Positions 8,438-15,870 of a DNA stretch of 64,000 nucleotides are shown piece after piece; position 1 is the stretch's first letter; each line of letters begins with the position of its first letter. The position numbers and the translations under genes were made by a program. The notes under the pieces are model-generated. The model made no database searches. It saw only the letters and a program-made list of their open reading frames with translations, and had not been told where the DNA came from. The stretch spans positions 62,001 to 126,000 of the forward strand of contig JADJQR010000001.1 in the NCBI GenBank assembly GCA_016712675.1, in the 5' to 3' direction. The stretch comes from a bacterium. Lineage in GTDB: Bacteria; Krumholzibacteriota; Krumholzibacteriia; LZORAL124-64-63.

Positions 8438-9760
8438 TCAGCCCTTCCCCCTTCCCAGCGCCCTGTTCATCGCCCAGCACCTGATCTCCAGTTTGTTCTT
8501 GAGCGCCCACCGCTCCACGATGCGCGCCTCGATCGGCTTGGGGATTCGGTTGGCCTTGCCGCGCACCTGACGGATTTCGCGGCTGCCGGCCGCCGCTTCG
8601 ATGGTTACGCGGCGCTGCCCGTTGCAGGTCAGCGACCAGATGCTGGCGCGCCTGCCGGCGATGGCGCCGCCGTAGCTGGCCACGCAGTGGCCCATGGCGC
8701 GGCCCTCCCTGATCAGGTCCGTGCCGGTCAGGATCTCGCGCACCTCCCAGCGCGCGCCCGCCCCCGGCGCGCCGTCCTCGTGGCGGGCCGTGACCCAGAC
8801 GCCCGCGGCCAGCCCCGACGGCGTGTAGACCTCGCTCGCCTGGGCCCTGCGATTCGCGAGCTCGCGGTGCCAGGCGCGCATCAGTCGGCACAGCGACGCG
8901 TGCGTGCGGCCGGCGAGCGCCAGCGGCTCGCCCGCTTCGACGCGGTCATGGAGGAAGTCGACCAGCGGGCCGACGGACTCCAGGTCCAGGTCATCCTGGC
9001 GGCAGCACCAATGGATGAAGTCGTGCCAGTAGTCCTCGCGCGGCTGGAACCGGGCCAGCCGGGTCGAGGCCAGGCAGGCTGCCAGTTGTTCGCGCCCGCC
9101 GTGGCCGAGCACCTGCGCGCGCCGCACCATGGACTCGTAGGGCATGGGATACGGAGGATTCGTCAGCAGATGGAGCATGCGACGCGTCAGCGGAGCCGGC
9201 AGGATGCCGCGGTGAAGCAGGCGCGGCGAGGACCCGAACGCCAGATGCGTCAGGAACTGCATGGCGCGTTGCCGCGGCTCCAGGTCGAATCCGTTGGTGA
9301 ACAGCGGCAGATCCCACAGGTGCGGCGACAGCGGGTAGCTCTGCAGCAGGTGGATCACGAGCGAGCGGAAAGCGCTGCTCAGCCCCTTGCCGCGAGGCCG
9401 CCAGGTTTCGGGATCCTCGTGCCACGTCGCCAGGGCCAGCGACACGACACCGTTCAGGTACGGCGGATCGAGCAGGCCGGGTCGGTGCCGCAGGACGACC
9501 GTGTGCAAACGGCGGAAGGGCCCGCGGATCTCATGACGGCAATCATCAGGCAGTGCGGCAGCCAGTTCGTCGAAGTCGCGCCGCCGCGTGTCGGTCAGGG
9601 GCCGGGCGACGGCGGGCCGGGGCCTTTCCGGGGGACGGCGCAGTCCCTTGATCTGGTGCCACTGCGGTGCTGCGCGCAGCTCCCGCTCCTGTTCCTGCTT
9701 GCGGCGCAGGTTCTCCCGCTCCCTGGCGGAATAGTGTTTCTTGCCGCGACGACCGTGCAT
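8438..9760 (-). CDS. PcfJ-domain protein
   Basis: 440 residues from the ATG at 9760. An upstream extension would add 39 low-complexity residues and has no better ribosome site. The N-terminus is highly charged (KKHYSARERENLRRK). The C-terminal third carries the PcfJ signature: MGHCVASYGG, then SIWSL, RVTIE, and IRQVRGKANRIP near the end. PcfJ is named from the enterococcal conjugative plasmid pCF10. Its homologues occur in plasmids, phages and some chromosomes, and the biochemical role is unknown. The gene stands alone, facing away from the def operon. It may mark an old mobile element, although no transposase or integrase is visible nearby. Confidence 0.8.
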   Translation of the reverse strand: MHGRRGKKHYSARERENLRRKQEQERELRAAPQWHQIKGLRRPPERPRPAVARPLTDTRRRDFDELAAALPDDCRHEIRGPFRRLHTVVLRHRPGLLDPPYLNGVVSLALATWHEDPETWRPRGKGLSSAFRSLVIHLLQSYPLSPHLWDLPLFTNGFDLEPRQRAMQFLTHLAFGSSPRLLHRGILPAPLTRRMLHLLTNPPYPMPYESMVRRAQVLGHGGREQLAACLASTRLARFQPREDYWHDFIHWCCRQDDLDLESVGPLVDFLHDRVEAGEPLALAGRTHASLCRLMRAWHRELANRRAQASEVYTPSGLAAGVWVTARHEDGAPGAGARWEVREILTGTDLIREGRAMGHCVASYGGAIAGRRASIWSLTCNGQRRVTIEAAAGSREIRQVRGKANRIPKPIEARIVERWALKNKLEIRCWAMNRALGRGKG

Positions 9761-10095
9761 GAGGCACCCCCGACGGGCGCACGCGTGCCTCGCAAGGTCG
9801 CGAAGCGCGTGGCCGTGCCCGGGACACCGCTGTACGGCATCGGCGGCCGAGGCGTTCGCTCGGCCGCGAGCGGTCATGTTACCGCGGCGGGATGGCCACG
9901 CCGACGGGTGTCCCCTTCAACGCCCTGTTGGGCGTGATAGTGGGACTGCCGTCGGGTGGGAGGTGCGGCGGGTCATCTGGATCTCCTGGCCGGAGCCGAT
10001 TCAGGAGGGCGCCAAGCGCGCCCTGTCCCCCGATTCTGGACCAGCGCCATGGGCGCTGTCAAGCTGCTCGTCTTGTCACCTTGCGCGACGCGGGC
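9761..10095. other. Gene-free stretch between PcfJ gene and def operon
   Basis: No credible coding sequence. It should hold the PcfJ promoter and the end of the def operon. Three inverted repeats are visible: ACGCCC-TGTT-GGGCGT (9920-9935) and the two hairpins annotated separately at 10006-10058. Confidence 0.5.
10006..10058 (-). terminator. Two tandem hairpins after the def-DUF309 operon
   Basis: CAGCGCC-ATG-GGCGCTG (10042-10058) and AGGGCGC-CAAGC-GCGCCCT (10006-10024) lie 38-90 bp past the DUF309 stop. Neither has a U-run, so they may support Rho-dependent ending or only RNA 3' protection. Confidence 0.35.
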
Positions 10096-10470
10096 TCAAT
10101 CATCCGCCTTCGCCGCCAACCGCAGCGTCGGATGCAGGCTGACATCGAACACCCGATGCTTGCCGCTCTGCACCGCGCGGATGCGCTCCACGCTGGCGCG
10201 CAACCCGGCCAGCGCCACGGTGATCTCGAAGTTCTTGTAGCGGAAGCCGAAGTTGCGGAGCTTCTGCATGGAGGCGACCAGCTTGCGCTCGGACTCCAGC
10301 ATCTGCTTCTGGGCCAGCAACTGGTAGCCTTCGCAGGCCTCGAGCAGGCCCATCCAGAACAGCTCGTCGCGGCCCTGCGCGCCGGCCAGGCCCTCGGCGG
10401 CCAGCTTGCCGGCCACGGCGAAGTTGCGGTTGTTGAAGGCGCTGACGGTGCGGTTCAGGACGTCGCTCAT
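10096..10470 (-). CDS. DUF309-like helical protein
   Basis: 124 residues with a GCAGGAGGG ribosome site. It is all-helical in appearance. The early part, FNNRNFAVAGKLAAEGL followed by FWMGLLEACEGYQL, fits the DUF309 pattern of two helices with an acidic residue and a long hydrophobic helix. It lies 37 bp downstream of peptide deformylase on the same strand and is surely co-transcribed. DUF309 proteins are small, widespread and uncharacterised. The family match is by eye and the spacing of conserved acidic residues is imperfect, so an unrelated helical bundle remains possible. Confidence 0.6.
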   Translation of the reverse strand: MSDVLNRTVSAFNNRNFAVAGKLAAEGLAGAQGRDELFWMGLLEACEGYQLLAQKQMLESERKLVASMQKLRNFGFRYKNFEITVALAGLRASVERIRAVQSGKHRVFDVSLHPTLRLAAKADD

Positions 10471-10507
10471 GCCGTTCCCTCCTGCGACGGAGGGCCCGGC
10501 CTCCGCG

Positions 10508-11044
10508 CTAGTCGTCGAATTCCTCGGGATCCAGGTACCGGTTCGCTTCCTCTTCGAACGCGAACTTCGTCTTGTCCTCGATCCGGTCCACGTACAGCAC
10601 GCCGTCCAGGTGGTCGCACTCGTGCTGCATCACGACGGCGGGGAAGCCGTCCAGGTCGAAGTCGAGCTTTTGCCCCTGGTCGTTGTAGCCCTGGACATTG
10701 ATCTTGTCCGGCCGCTCGACCCAGCCCCGCAGTCCCGGCACCGACAGGCAGCCCTCGTACATGCCCAGCTGCCCGGCGTTCGGCCGCACCGTGATCTCCG
10801 GGTTGATCAACACCCGGAACTTCGGCTTCCCGCCGCGCTCGGTCTCGCCGCCGGCAATCAGCAGCCTGACCGGCTGGTGCACCTGCGGCGCGGCCAGTCC
10901 CACGCCGTTGTACTCGGCCATCGTCTCGAACATGTCCCTGATCAGTCGCTGCACCTCGGGCCCGGTGATCATCTCCGGCGCGATCGCGGTGCACTTCTGA
11001 CGCAGGACCGGGTGCCCCATGCGGGCGACCTTGAGAATGGCCAT
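10508..11044 (-). CDS. def: Peptide deformylase
   Basis: 178 residues from the ATG at 11044, with a CCAGGAGG ribosome site. All three deformylase motifs are present: GVGLAAPQV (residues 47-55), EGCLSVPG with metal ligand Cys99, and QHECDHLDG with ligands His141 and His145 and catalytic Glu142. The enzyme removes the N-formyl group from new proteins in the cytoplasm and is normally essential. Length and spacing are standard for bacterial type I deformylases. The C-terminus carries an acidic tail (EEEANRYLDPEEFDD). It leads an operon with the DUF309 gene, not with fmt as in many bacteria. Confidence 0.97.
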   Translation of the reverse strand: MAILKVARMGHPVLRQKCTAIAPEMITGPEVQRLIRDMFETMAEYNGVGLAAPQVHQPVRLLIAGGETERGGKPKFRVLINPEITVRPNAGQLGMYEGCLSVPGLRGWVERPDKINVQGYNDQGQKLDFDLDGFPAVVMQHECDHLDGVLYVDRIEDKTKFAFEEEANRYLDPEEFDD

Positions 11045-11356
11045 GACGGCAAGCCTCCTGGCGAACCGGGTAATGGACGGGGGTTGTCGACCCCACCATA
11101 ATCCCGCAGCGCCGGGCCTGCAAAACGGTGATGTGCAAGTCGCGGACCTGCCGCCGGGCCAGCGGTTTGCGGGATTGGCGCCCCTGCCCGCCCGGCCCCC
11201 GGAAATCCCGTCCGGGCGTCCCGGCACGAACTGCCCCGCCTGGTGGGGCGGGCCGGGCTTGATGTTATATACGAAACAATACGAAAGATCACAATGGGGT
11301 GATGTGCAGTGGCCCGATTCGGCCCATCGCCGCCGCCGGGCATCGTGTCCGGTCGG
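11045..11356. other. Gene-free stretch between def and the HNH gene
   Basis: No coding sequence is supported. It holds an A/T-rich island (11260-11300) with a promoter-like sequence for def (annotated) and a GCCCC-N7-GGGGC inverted repeat at 11233-11249. Confidence 0.5.
11266..11294 (-). promoter_or_regulatory. Sigma-70-type promoter for def operon
   Basis: Read on the minus strand: TTGTGA (11294-11289), exactly 17 bp, then TATATA (11271-11266), inside the only A/T-rich island upstream of def. It implies a leader of about 215 nt. Confidence 0.45.
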
Positions 11357-12520
11357 TCACGCAGCCCCCTCGGCCGACAGCGTGCCGGCACACCGCGCCT
11401 GCGGCGGCGCAACTGCGCCCTCGTGCACGAACGCATGGCACCGCCCGCACAGCGTCACCAGATTCGCCGGCTTGTTCGTGCCGCCGCGGCTGCGGGGCGT
11501 GACGTGATGCACCTCGAGAAACGCGGTGGCGCCGCAGCCCGGTGTTGCACAGCGATGCCGATCCCGCGCCAACACCGCACGCCGGATGCGCGGCGGGATC
11601 GTGGCGCGATTGGGCTTGCCTGCTTCTGCGATCCGCGCGTCGCAGTTGAGCGCCGCGAGTTGCGCCGGCGCAAGCGCCCGTTCGCCGGCAGCGGTGGTGA
11701 CGGTGGCGGCGGCGCAGTCGGGGCATTGGTGCACGATGATCTGCGTGGGGGCGTGGGACGACTTCGCTGCGCCTCCAATGTTGCTGCCCGCGGCCACCAG
11801 CTGCTCCAGCGCCGCCAGCACCAGCTCCATGCGGCCCGCGTGCGCCGGCACAAGTCCGCGCTTGCGGGCCTGCTCGACCAAGGCCTCGAAGCGCGCGACC
11901 TGCAGCGCATTGGCGCGCAGGGCGATGGTCGCGGGGATGGCCAGGCTGTCGGGGGTGGGCGTCATCGTCTTGGCGCTGTCCGCGGGCGGCGCCTCCAGGC
12001 TCAGCGCGAGCTGATGGCCGCCGGTCCGCGGGCCGGCGCTGGTATCAGGATCCGTACCGGCGGCCGCTTCCGCCCCCACCGCCGCGCGCGCCTCGCCGCG
12101 CACCCGCGCCACCTCCGCCGTGACCGCCGCGGTCAGTTCGCGCCGGCCGCACTGCGCCGCGCGGTCGACCCAGCGCGCGTCGGTCCCCGGCGTCGCCACG
12201 CGGGCCACCTGCTGCGCCTTGGTCCAGCCGACGCGGCCGTCGGCGACGGCCTCGCGCAGGGCCGGGAGCCGGTCGAGGTCATCGGCCAGCCGCTTGAACT
12301 GCCAGTACCGGTTGCGGGAAAATCCGAGCCTGTGCACTGCATACAGTTCCAGAGAGGGGTGCCCGAATGCAAGCCAGAGCGAGCGCCGCTGGACCTCGGC
12401 GAACCAGAGGACGGCGCAGCGGCGAGCCTCTTCACAGACGGCCAGGGACTGGCGGAGGGCGGCGTCGACATCCGCGGCCGGGCAGCCGGGGGTGAACGCG
12501 GGGAGGGTCTGGGGGACCAT
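11357..12520 (-). CDS. HNH endonuclease with DUF222-like N-terminal region
   Basis: 387 residues. The N-terminal two thirds are helical and rich in Arg/Ala, resembling the DUF222 region that precedes HNH domains in the 13E12-repeat-type family. The C-terminus carries the nuclease: CATPGC and CGRC zinc-binding pairs, with the catalytic EVHHVTPRSRGG and NLVTLCGRCHAF segments of the beta-beta-alpha-metal fold. Such proteins are usually orphan genes linked to mobile or hypervariable regions, and their DNA targets are unknown. A very good sigma-70 promoter sits just upstream in an A/T-rich island, next to a VapB-like relic. This supports acquisition by transfer. Confidence 0.88.
   Translation of the reverse strand: MVPQTLPAFTPGCPAADVDAALRQSLAVCEEARRCAVLWFAEVQRRSLWLAFGHPSLELYAVHRLGFSRNRYWQFKRLADDLDRLPALREAVADGRVGWTKAQQVARVATPGTDARWVDRAAQCGRRELTAAVTAEVARVRGEARAAVGAEAAAGTDPDTSAGPRTGGHQLALSLEAPPADSAKTMTPTPDSLAIPATIALRANALQVARFEALVEQARKRGLVPAHAGRMELVLAALEQLVAAGSNIGGAAKSSHAPTQIIVHQCPDCAAATVTTAAGERALAPAQLAALNCDARIAEAGKPNRATIPPRIRRAVLARDRHRCATPGCGATAFLEVHHVTPRSRGGTNKPANLVTLCGRCHAFVHEGAVAPPQARCAGTLSAEGAA
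11661..11672. repeat. Dispersed palindrome TGCGCCGGCGCA, copy 1
   Basis: Perfect 12-bp palindrome flanked by T and A, so TT...AA overall. It is inside the HNH coding sequence. Five further copies are in this window. Confidence 0.6.
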
Positions 12521-12570
12521 GAAGCGGGCTCGGTTTCCGGGAGGGAGGCCGGGCGATTAAGATAGGCGAA

Positions 12571-12599
12571 AATATAGTGATAAACAACGACAATGGCAA
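12571..12599 (-). promoter_or_regulatory. Strong sigma-70-type promoter of the HNH gene
   Basis: Minus strand: TTGCCA (12599-12594), exactly 17 bp, then TATATT (12576-12571). Each box differs from consensus at one base. The predicted transcript starts about 44 nt before the HNH start codon. Confidence 0.65.
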
Positions 12600-12712
12600 C
12601 GGAAAAAAGAAGTTAATTATTTTGGCATACCGTATACAGCAACGCTCTGTGCCTGATCCGCGCGCCCCGAATCTCGGATCACCGCACCGGTCCCCAGGCG
12701 CACATGCGGCGC

Positions 12713-12742
12713 ATGTCATTCAAGCTCGTCGTACAATGACAT
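12713..12742. repeat. 8-bp inverted repeat at the end of the VapB-like relic
   Basis: ATGTCATT (12713-12720) and AATGACAT (12735-12742) are perfect complements around a 14-bp spacer that includes the relic's stop codon. The overlapping ACATGC-GGC-GCATGT (12702-12716) is a second inverted repeat. Confidence 0.5.
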
Positions 12743-12917
12743 CGTTTGGCTCGGCGGCATCCCGCAGCCGTTCCCATACCCGCCAACCGTCAGCCAATGG
12801 AGCAAGCAGCATGATCTCACGGCCGCCATCAACGCAGGCATGGACGCCGTCGCCTTCCGGTGTGCGGGAAGATGACGGCAACGTCACGGCCTGGCCCGTC
12901 CCGAACGTGCTGGGGAT
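12720..12917 (-). pseudogene. VapB (AbrB-fold) antitoxin-like relic without start codon
   Basis: About 65 codons read like a VapB antitoxin: a GQAVTLP strand where VapB has QAVRLP, then EGDGV, a second strand GREIMLLAP, then GWRVWERL, matching the usual W-L C-terminal helix. No ATG, GTG or TTG precedes the first strand in frame. The PIN-domain toxin expected just downstream is absent: the next open frame, starting at 12719, encodes a Cys/Arg-rich sequence with no PIN acidic residues. It is best read as the decayed remains of a vapBC module. The match is by eye over a short region. Confidence 0.45.
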
Positions 12918-13385
12918 CCGGCGGCGGTGACGCGGCTGCGGCCGTGAGTTTTGTCTGGCGGTGCGATTTCGCGTGGATCGCCCCTTGAAGTCTGACAATG
13001 GGTCATAAGCGAGCCCGCGCCCGCCCGCACGAGGTCGTGACCCTGCGATCACGGCCGGCGGCGCACCACGAATGTGCGCGCGTCGTCGTCGGGCGCACTA
13101 TGGGCCCACTGCAAGCACATGTAAAACAATCAATTATGCAGCAACTGGGGTCCAAGGGCATTCGCGCGCTCGTCGCTTCCAGCGCACCGCGCCCGGTATT
13201 CGACACGTCTTGCCCCCGGATCACCTATGATCCCATCACGACCCCAAGAAGCGCCGGGATACCGGCGACCATGAATTCTGGAAGCCGGGGAATCCTGCAC
13301 CGCGTTGGGCGAGCGCGGTGCGGGTGGACCCGGCTTCCGGTCTTGCATATCGCGAATCAATCAGTCGCCATTTCCCCTCCGCCCG

Positions 13386-13394
13386 TGCTATCCT
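13386..13394 (+). promoter_or_regulatory. Extended -10 element (TGC-TATCCT)
   Basis: It is 50 bp upstream of the kinase start at 13444. The flanking GTGCTATC resembles the -10 regions at 35034 and 59334. No clear -35 is visible. Confidence 0.35.
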
Positions 13395-13443
13395 TGATTC
13401 CGCGCCACCACGGCGCCTCACCTCCCGCACCAGCGCGGAGCCG

Positions 13444-15870
13444 ATGACCTTGAGCCGATCCTCGCCCCGGTTCGCCCGCCGGCTTCCTCTGCGTGTGCGC
13501 ATCGCGGCCGTCGTGTTGGTGGTTGCCGCGCTTCTGCTTCTGGGCGTCGGCAGGGCCCCCAGCAAGGCCCCGGTCGACCTTCGCCAGGAACGCGACAACC
13601 TGCCCTACCGCTTCCGCACGGTGGCGACCATGGTGCGCGGCCTGGCGATCCAGCGCGGCTGGATCACGCATCAGCTCTATGCCGATATCGACGGTGACGG
13701 CGTCGACGACCACTTCCGCGCCAGCGACCAGGGGATCTGCGGCACGCTCTGGACGCCGGCGGGGCCGGGCGGCAACTGGCAGTCCAACCTGCCGGTCGCC
13801 TTTGTGCGCAAGGGCCCGTGCGCCTCGGTCGACGGCGTGTGGGACCTCGATGGCGACGGCAGGGCGGAAGTCGTTTCCACCGCCGGCACCCCCGATGGGT
13901 TCCGCTGGCTGCTGAACGTCATGGATGCGGCCACCGGCGCGCCGAAGTGGAGCGTCGAGCTGCCCGCCGGGCTGGACGATCGCGGCGACGGCAACTGGGA
14001 CGGCTTCTACCGCGCGTTCGGGCCGTTCACTGCGCACTTGCCTGAAGGCCCGCGCGCGGCGCTGCTGGTGGGCATCGAGGCGGGCCACGACGAGCGCCCG
14101 CGCGGCGCGCTGGCGCTGGATGCGCGCGACGGCACCGTGCTCTGGCGGCACCGGACCGCCGCCAAGCCGGTGGCGGCCAGCTTCCGCATCGTCGACCTGG
14201 ACAACGATGGACGGCAGGAGATCTGCTTCCTGGGCGCGGGCGTGAGCAACTTCGATTCCGGCGAGGAAGTGGACGGCGTCGACGACCATCACGCCATGCT
14301 CTTCGTCCTGAACGACGACGGCAGCCTGCGCTGGCGGCGCCCGCTGGGGCCGGCGCCCGCCTCGGGCTGCCTGGAGACGGTGGACCTCGAGGGTGACGGC
14401 GGCAACGAGCTTCTCGTCGCCGCGTTCCTGCCCGAGCTGGGACACGAGACGCTGGCCGTGCTCTCGGGCGCCGACGGGACCGTCATCGCGTCGGCCGAAC
14501 TGCCGTCGAGCTGCCAAGGCCTGACCGTGAGCGCGCATGACGGTGACGTCTCCGCCTGGCTCACCTTCGAGAGCAGGGCGCGCCGGTACACGCTGTCGCG
14601 CAGCGGCATCACGCCCGGTCCCGAGGCGATCCTCGACGGCGCCGCCCAGGTGGCGCTGGTGGCCGACCTGGTGGGCGACGCGCGGCCGGAAGCCGTGCTG
14701 GGCGCGCTCGGTGGCTGGAACTGGCTGGTCGACGACAGACTGCAGCCGATCGCCCTGCTGCACGACACCGCGTACCGCTGCGTGATGGAAGGCACGTCGC
14801 TGCGGCGGATGCCCGACAATGCGCAGCGCCTGGTCGTGCTGGGCGATCGCGAACACGACAGCGCCGAGTTCGTGATCGAACCGAGCCCGACCAAGCCGCC
14901 GTGGGCGCTGATCGTGGCCGGCCTGGGTATCGTGGGCGGCGCGGGGCTGGCGTGGCGCGCGCGGGCGCGGCGACTGTCGGCGGCGGCGCTGCGCGAGTTG
15001 CGGCTACAGGTGCTGGACCGGATCGTGATGGCCGACCATGGGAAGCTCGGGGCGCTGCGGACCGCGCGGAATCTGATCCGCTACTTCTCCGCCTTCGAGG
15101 CTGGTCTCAGCGACGAGGCGAAGCTCAGGGATCAGGTGGGCGAGCTTGCCGCCAACGTGCTCGACGTGGACCTGCCTGAACTCGAAGCGACCGTCGAGGT
15201 GGCGCAGTTCGCGCGGCTCGAGCCCGCGGCCGTGCAGCAGGCGGCCGCGGCGCTGGCGCAGGTGCGCGAAGCGCTGACCGCGGCGCTGAGTGGCGCGCCC
15301 GCGGACCAGGCGTCATCGCCCGCGACCAGGCTCCACGAGGCCATCGAGAACACGGACGCGCGCTTCAAGGCCCTGCGCCTGATCGCCGAAAGCCACTTCA
15401 GCGCGTCGCCCGACGCGGTGCTCGCGCGCTCGCTGAAGGCCCACGCCGACACCATCGCGCGCCTGGGCGTGGAAGTGGCGCGGCCGGCTTCGCCGATGCC
15501 GGACTGCCTGATCGACCCGAAGGACCTGGCCTTCGTCCTGGACAACCTGGTCGAGAACGCGCTGCGCGCGATGGCCACCGCGCCCACGCGCCGCCTGGTC
15601 CTCGACTGGCGGCCGGCCGGGCAGCTGATCGCCATCACGGTCCAGGACACCGGCGCCGGCATGACGCCCGCCGAGGCCAAGGCCGCGCTGGAACCCGGCG
15701 AGGGCAAGCGCGCCGGCGGCGGGCGCGGCCTGCCCGGCAGCTGCCGCCTTCTGGCGAAGTACGATGGGAAGCTGTCCGTGGGCGCCACCGCCCCCGGTCA
15801 GGGAACGACGATGATCCTGCACCTCAGAATCGCGTCACAAGGGAGCACGCATGAACCCGCCCGCAACTGA
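13444..15870 (+). CDS. Histidine kinase with extracytoplasmic FG-GAP/VCBS-like propeller sensor
   Basis: 808 residues. One membrane segment lies near residues 20-38, a large extracytoplasmic part spans about 40-480, a second membrane segment lies near 485-505, and a cytoplasmic kinase follows. The sensor has at least five repeats with Asp-rich calcium-type loops (DIDGDGVDD, DLDGDGRAE, DLDNDGRQE, DLEGDGGNE, DLVGDARPE), the pattern of integrin-like FG-GAP propellers. The likely phosphoacceptor is the His in ADHGKLGAL (about residue 532), a non-canonical H-box. The ATPase boxes are NLVENALRAM, DTGAGM and GGGRGLPGS. The gene overlaps the downstream NtrC-like regulator by 20 bp, so they form a pair. 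The fold is known as an adhesion and sensing module, but its ligand here is unknown. Confidence 0.85.
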   Translation: MTLSRSSPRFARRLPLRVRIAAVVLVVAALLLLGVGRAPSKAPVDLRQERDNLPYRFRTVATMVRGLAIQRGWITHQLYADIDGDGVDDHFRASDQGICGTLWTPAGPGGNWQSNLPVAFVRKGPCASVDGVWDLDGDGRAEVVSTAGTPDGFRWLLNVMDAATGAPKWSVELPAGLDDRGDGNWDGFYRAFGPFTAHLPEGPRAALLVGIEAGHDERPRGALALDARDGTVLWRHRTAAKPVAASFRIVDLDNDGRQEICFLGAGVSNFDSGEEVDGVDDHHAMLFVLNDDGSLRWRRPLGPAPASGCLETVDLEGDGGNELLVAAFLPELGHETLAVLSGADGTVIASAELPSSCQGLTVSAHDGDVSAWLTFESRARRYTLSRSGITPGPEAILDGAAQVALVADLVGDARPEAVLGALGGWNWLVDDRLQPIALLHDTAYRCVMEGTSLRRMPDNAQRLVVLGDREHDSAEFVIEPSPTKPPWALIVAGLGIVGGAGLAWRARARRLSAAALRELRLQVLDRIVMADHGKLGALRTARNLIRYFSAFEAGLSDEAKLRDQVGELAANVLDVDLPELEATVEVAQFARLEPAAVQQAAAALAQVREALTAALSGAPADQASSPATRLHEAIENTDARFKALRLIAESHFSASPDAVLARSLKAHADTIARLGVEVARPASPMPDCLIDPKDLAFVLDNLVENALRAMATAPTRRLVLDWRPAGQLIAITVQDTGAGMTPAEAKAALEPGEGKRAGGGRGLPGSCRLLAKYDGKLSVGATAPGQGTTMILHLRIASQGSTHEPARN

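Larger units (their letters stand above)
12521..13443. other. Gene-poor, partly A/T-rich region with relic antitoxin
   Basis: The longest non-coding stretch of the window. It holds the HNH promoter (12571-12599), an A/T-rich island (12556-12640), a VapB-like relic (12720-12917), two inverted repeats (12702-12716 and 12713-12742) and an extended -10 for the next gene (13386-13394). Open frames here have low-complexity translations and no start support. Confidence 0.6.

Noticed and set aside
12577-12930. Open frame starting MINNDNGNGKKK in the A/T-rich island
   Set aside because: After the first residues it becomes Ser/Arg/Pro low-complexity. It has no ribosome site and overlaps the HNH promoter and the VapB relic.
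12998-13447. Open frame before the propeller kinase
   Set aside because: Arg/Pro-rich translation without domain pattern or ribosome site.
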